The position numbers were made by a program, and so were the translations under genes. Shown piece after piece: positions 31,200-33,185 of a stretch of DNA of 33,185 nt. Position 1 is the first letter of the stretch. Each line of letters begins with the position of its first letter. The stretch comes from Bacteroidota bacterium (GTDB lineage Bacteria > Bacteroidota > Bacteroidia > Chitinophagales > Saprospiraceae), in the NCBI GenBank assembly GCA_029567325.1, contig JAKQLF010000224.1:1-33185 (forward strand), given 5' to 3'. The notes beneath the pieces are model-generated. The model saw only the letters and a program-made list of their open reading frames with translations. It had not been told where the DNA came from and ran no database searches.

Positions 31200-32045
31200 T
31201 TAATAGACAGTACCCGCATTAACAACCGGAGATACATCTTTATCAGAACAAAGAATGACCATCAGATTGCTCACCATTTGAGCCTTTTTGTCTTCATCTA
31301 ATTCAATAATTTGTTTCTTTGACAATTCTGCCAAAGCCATTTCTACCATACTAACAGCACCTTCAACAATTTTGAATCTGGCAGCAACGATGGCTTCTGC
31401 TTGTTGTCTTTTGAGCATGGCTTGTGCAATTTCTTCGGCGTAAGCCAAATAGCCAATCCTTGCTTCCATGACTTCGATACCCGCAATGTCCAATCTTTCT
31501 TTCAACGCCAACTCGAGTGCAGTATTGATGGCATCGTGACCAGATCTGAGTGTTAATTCCTCATCATCATCAAGGTTGTCGTAGCTGTAAGAGCCAACCA
31601 AATTTCTGACGGCAGCGTCACTCTGTAATTTTACGAACTGAACATAATCATCCACTTCATAAACTGCTTTGAAAGTATCTTGAACTCTCCAAACGGTGAT
31701 GACTGAGATCATAATCGGATTACCTCTTTTGTCGTTCACTTTTACTCGCTCGCTTTCGAAGTTTCTGGCCCTCAATGAAATCCTCTTTTTGTAAAAGAAC
31801 GGATTGGCCCAAAAGAAACCATTGTCTTTTGTGGATCCTTTGTAATCTCCAAACAAGGTCAAAACCCTTGAATCATTGGGGTTTACAAAGAAAAACCCAG
31901 GAGCCAAAACAAGTGCAATTAATAATAAAAACGGTACTGGCAAAACAATGCGGTTAACAATGCAAAAAATACCTATTGCTAAAACAACAACCAATCCTGC
32001 CAAGACAATGTATCCGGATATTGGTTTAAATGATTTTTCTTCCAT
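31200..32045 (-). CDS. SPFH domain membrane protein
   Basis: A 281-residue protein with two N-terminal membrane helices (about 12-30 and 33-53), then an SPFH/band-7 domain: FFFVNPNDSRVLTLFGDYKG, KKRISLRARNFESERVKVND, ISVITVWRVQDTFKAVYEVD, and a helical C-terminus (AYAEEIAQAMLKRQQAEAIV). It is of the slipin/stomatin type and forms membrane microdomain oligomers; exact role unknown. The Arc-type gene follows. A promoter with ideal spacing lies just upstream. Confidence 0.9.
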   Translation of the reverse strand: MEEKSFKPISGYIVLAGLVVVLAIGIFCIVNRIVLPVPFLLLIALVLAPGFFFVNPNDSRVLTLFGDYKGSTKDNGFFWANPFFYKKRISLRARNFESERVKVNDKRGNPIMISVITVWRVQDTFKAVYEVDDYVQFVKLQSDAAVRNLVGSYSYDNLDDDEELTLRSGHDAINTALELALKERLDIAGIEVMEARIGYLAYAEEIAQAMLKRQQAEAIVAARFKIVEGAVSMVEMALAELSKKQIIELDEDKKAQMVSNLMVILCSDKDVSPVVNAGTVY

Positions 32046-32075
32046 GACTTTTATTTTGATGTTAAAATGATATCA

Positions 32076-32105
32076 CAAATATATCATTATAAATCTTTCA
32101 TCAAA
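32076..32105 (-). promoter_or_regulatory. Promoter of the SPFH-Arc operon
   Basis: On the minus strand TTTG (32105-32102) and TATATTTG (32083-32076) are separated by 18 bases, an excellent Bacteroidota promoter with an exact -7 match, 30 bases upstream of the ATG at 32045. Confidence 0.75.
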
Positions 32106-32207
32106 ATATATTCCGACCAATTATTACTTATTATCGGCGAAATACTTTTATAATCGGCTATATGGGCGTAAACTGCAAATTTTGTATGGTTTGTTTATCT
32201 GCCATTT

Positions 32208-33055
32208 AAAAATCATATGTGCATTTTTGGAAGGCATATAGGCCTTCCCCTGCAATTGGTTCCAACTGAACATTTCACATCTGACATTTCACCCCGAATT
32301 ACCTTCTAAAAATCATTTGTGCATTGTGGGAAGGCACATGGACCTTCCCCTGCATGGGTTCCATCTGACATTTCACATTTTACATCCTCCATTTCACATC
32401 TGACATTTCACACCATTTACCTTCTAAAAATCATTTGTGCATTTTGGGAAGGCACAAGGGCCTTCCCCTGCACGGGTCCCATCTGACATTTCACATCTGG
32501 TATCTGACATCTCACACCATTTACCTTCTAAAAATCATTGGTGCATTGTGGGAAGGCACACAGGCCTTCCCCTGCATGGGTTCCATCTTGCATTTCACAT
32601 CTTACATTTCACACCATTTATCTTCTAAAAATCATTGTTGCATTTTGGGAAGGCACATGGACCTTCCCCTGCATTTGGTTACATCTTGCATTTCACATCT
32701 TGCATTTCACCCTGATTTACCTTCTAAAAATCATTTGTGCATTGTGGGAAGGCACATGGACCTTCCCCTGCATTTGGTTACATCTTGCATTTCACATCTT
32801 GCATTTCACATCTTGCATTTCACCCTGATTTACCTTCTAAAAATCATTTGTGCATTGTGGGAAGGCACACAGGCCTTCCCCTGCACGCGGTTCCATCTTA
32901 CATTTCACATCTTACATTTCACACCATTTACCTTCTAAAAATCATTGTTGCATTATGGGAAGGCACATGGACCTTCCCCTGCATTTGGTTACATCTTGCA
33001 TTTCACATCTTACATTTCACATCTCACACCATTCACCATTCACCATTCAATGTCG
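32208..33055. repeat. Eight-copy array of ~100-bp hairpin units
   Basis: Units starting with AAAAATCAT are at 32208, 32308, 32426, 32530, 32627, 32726, 32839 and 32937 (periods 97 to 118). The conserved half, about 55 bases, has GTGCATT, the hairpin GGGAAGG ... CCTTCCC (7-bp stem, loop CACATGGA or variant) and CCTGCA. The variable half consists of 2 to 4 short words such as CATTTCACATCTTG, whose number sets the period, and usually ends ACCTTCT. This is not CRISPR: spacers are low-complexity and alike, and repeats vary. Confidence 0.9.
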
Positions 33056-33067
33056 TTAAGTTAAGGC

Positions 33068-33185
33068 TCAATAGTGCTTATAAGCATCATAGAAATGCCT
33101 TTTTCTTTTTTTGGGTCTTGGGTTGGATCGATTGGGCCTAATAATTTCTCTGGTTTGGTAGACTATTTTGTCGAAGAACTCAAGG
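33068..33185 (-). CDS. Partial 3' end of a likely IS4-type transposase
   Basis: Reading inward from the right edge on the minus strand, a frame of 38 codons (LEFFDKIVYQTREIIRPNRS, then NPRPKKRKRHFYDAYKHY) ends at the TGA at 33070-33068. The basic tail with RPNR-x-NPRxKK is reminiscent of the C-terminus of IS4-family DDE transposases. Only the end of the gene is present, so the assignment is tentative. Confidence 0.4.
   Translation of the reverse strand, partial: LEFFDKIVYQTREIIRPNRSNPRPKKRKRHFYDAYKHY

Larger units (their letters stand above)
32046..33067. other. Intergenic region filled by a repeat array
   Basis: Apart from the promoter of the SPFH gene at its left end, and about 100 bases of AT-rich single-copy DNA, the stretch is an eight-copy repeat array (listed separately). 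Several long open frames across it are artefacts of stop-free repeats. Confidence 0.8.

Noticed and set aside
32208-33055. CRISPR array
   Set aside because: Repeat length, period (97-118) and sequence vary; spacers are low-complexity and similar to each other; no cas genes are nearby.
32435-33141. Several long open frames (up to 167 codons) across the right-hand array
   Set aside because: All are internally repetitive translations of the eight-copy DNA repeat in different frames; the repeat simply lacks stop codons.

Overview
The window reads as chromosomal DNA from an AT-rich member of the Bacteroidota, most likely a Saprospira-like or other environmental lineage. The reasons are family content (AraC regulators fused to TPR domains, GxxExxY, TIGR04255, YdeI/DUF1905 and DUF6157 proteins, periplasmic or outer-membrane lipoproteins), little sign of Shine-Dalgarno sequences before starts, several promoters of the Bacteroidota type (TAnnTTTG with TTTG about 18 bases upstream), and start codons that are sometimes TTG. 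No tRNA, rRNA or CRISPR array was seen.

Layout. 1-4.1 kb: an Lrp/AsnC regulator, a small membrane protein, and a divergent pair made of a coiled-coil protein and a lysine/glutamate/alanine-rich helical repeat protein. 4.2-10.9 kb: household and envelope genes: YdeI-like protein, acyltransferase-3 membrane protein, ankyrin lipoprotein, membrane-anchored AraC-TPR regulator, DUF3047 protein and DUF1905 protein. 10.9-17.2 kb: an accessory island. It holds an AbiEi-like (DUF6577-like) antitoxin gene behind two copies of a 23-bp inverted repeat, a complete IS21-family element (istA, istB, TG...CA ends, 6-bp target duplication GCTTTA) inserted right behind the antitoxin where its toxin partner should be, and a tightly packed three-gene operon on the other strand headed by a TIGR04255 protein. 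17.2-24.5 kb: secreted S15/CocE-type peptidase, ankyrin protein, PQQ dehydrogenase with a built-in cytochrome c domain, secreted double-cupin protein, DinB-like protein. 25.0-31.2 kb: small stress and housekeeping families (DUF1801, DUF6157, GlxA-type regulator divergent from a tandem SRPBCC protein, GxxExxY, OsmC, lipocalin-like lipoprotein, secreted alpha/beta hydrolase). 31.0-32.0 kb: an SPFH membrane protein and an Arc-type ribbon-helix-helix protein in one operon. The right edge probably cuts the 3' end of a second transposase.

The most striking global property is the intergenic DNA. Many of the long gene-free stretches carry their own repeat family: an 11-bp tandem repeat (1.7 kb), palindromic arrays at 9.2 and 19.1 kb that share a unit in opposite orientation, GATCGAA hairpin repeats (24.6-24.9 kb), an 83-bp tandem array abutting the GxxExxY gene (28.0 kb), and an eight-copy array of about 100-bp units with a GGGAAGG/CCTTCCC hairpin (32.2-33.05 kb). 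Because these repeats lack stop codons they produce long spurious open frames that should not be annotated as genes.

The best candidates for something undescribed are the TIGR04255 three-gene operon with its antitoxin/IS21 neighbour, and the structured repeats, in particular those attached to the GxxExxY gene. All family assignments are from reading the translated sequences; no database search was run.
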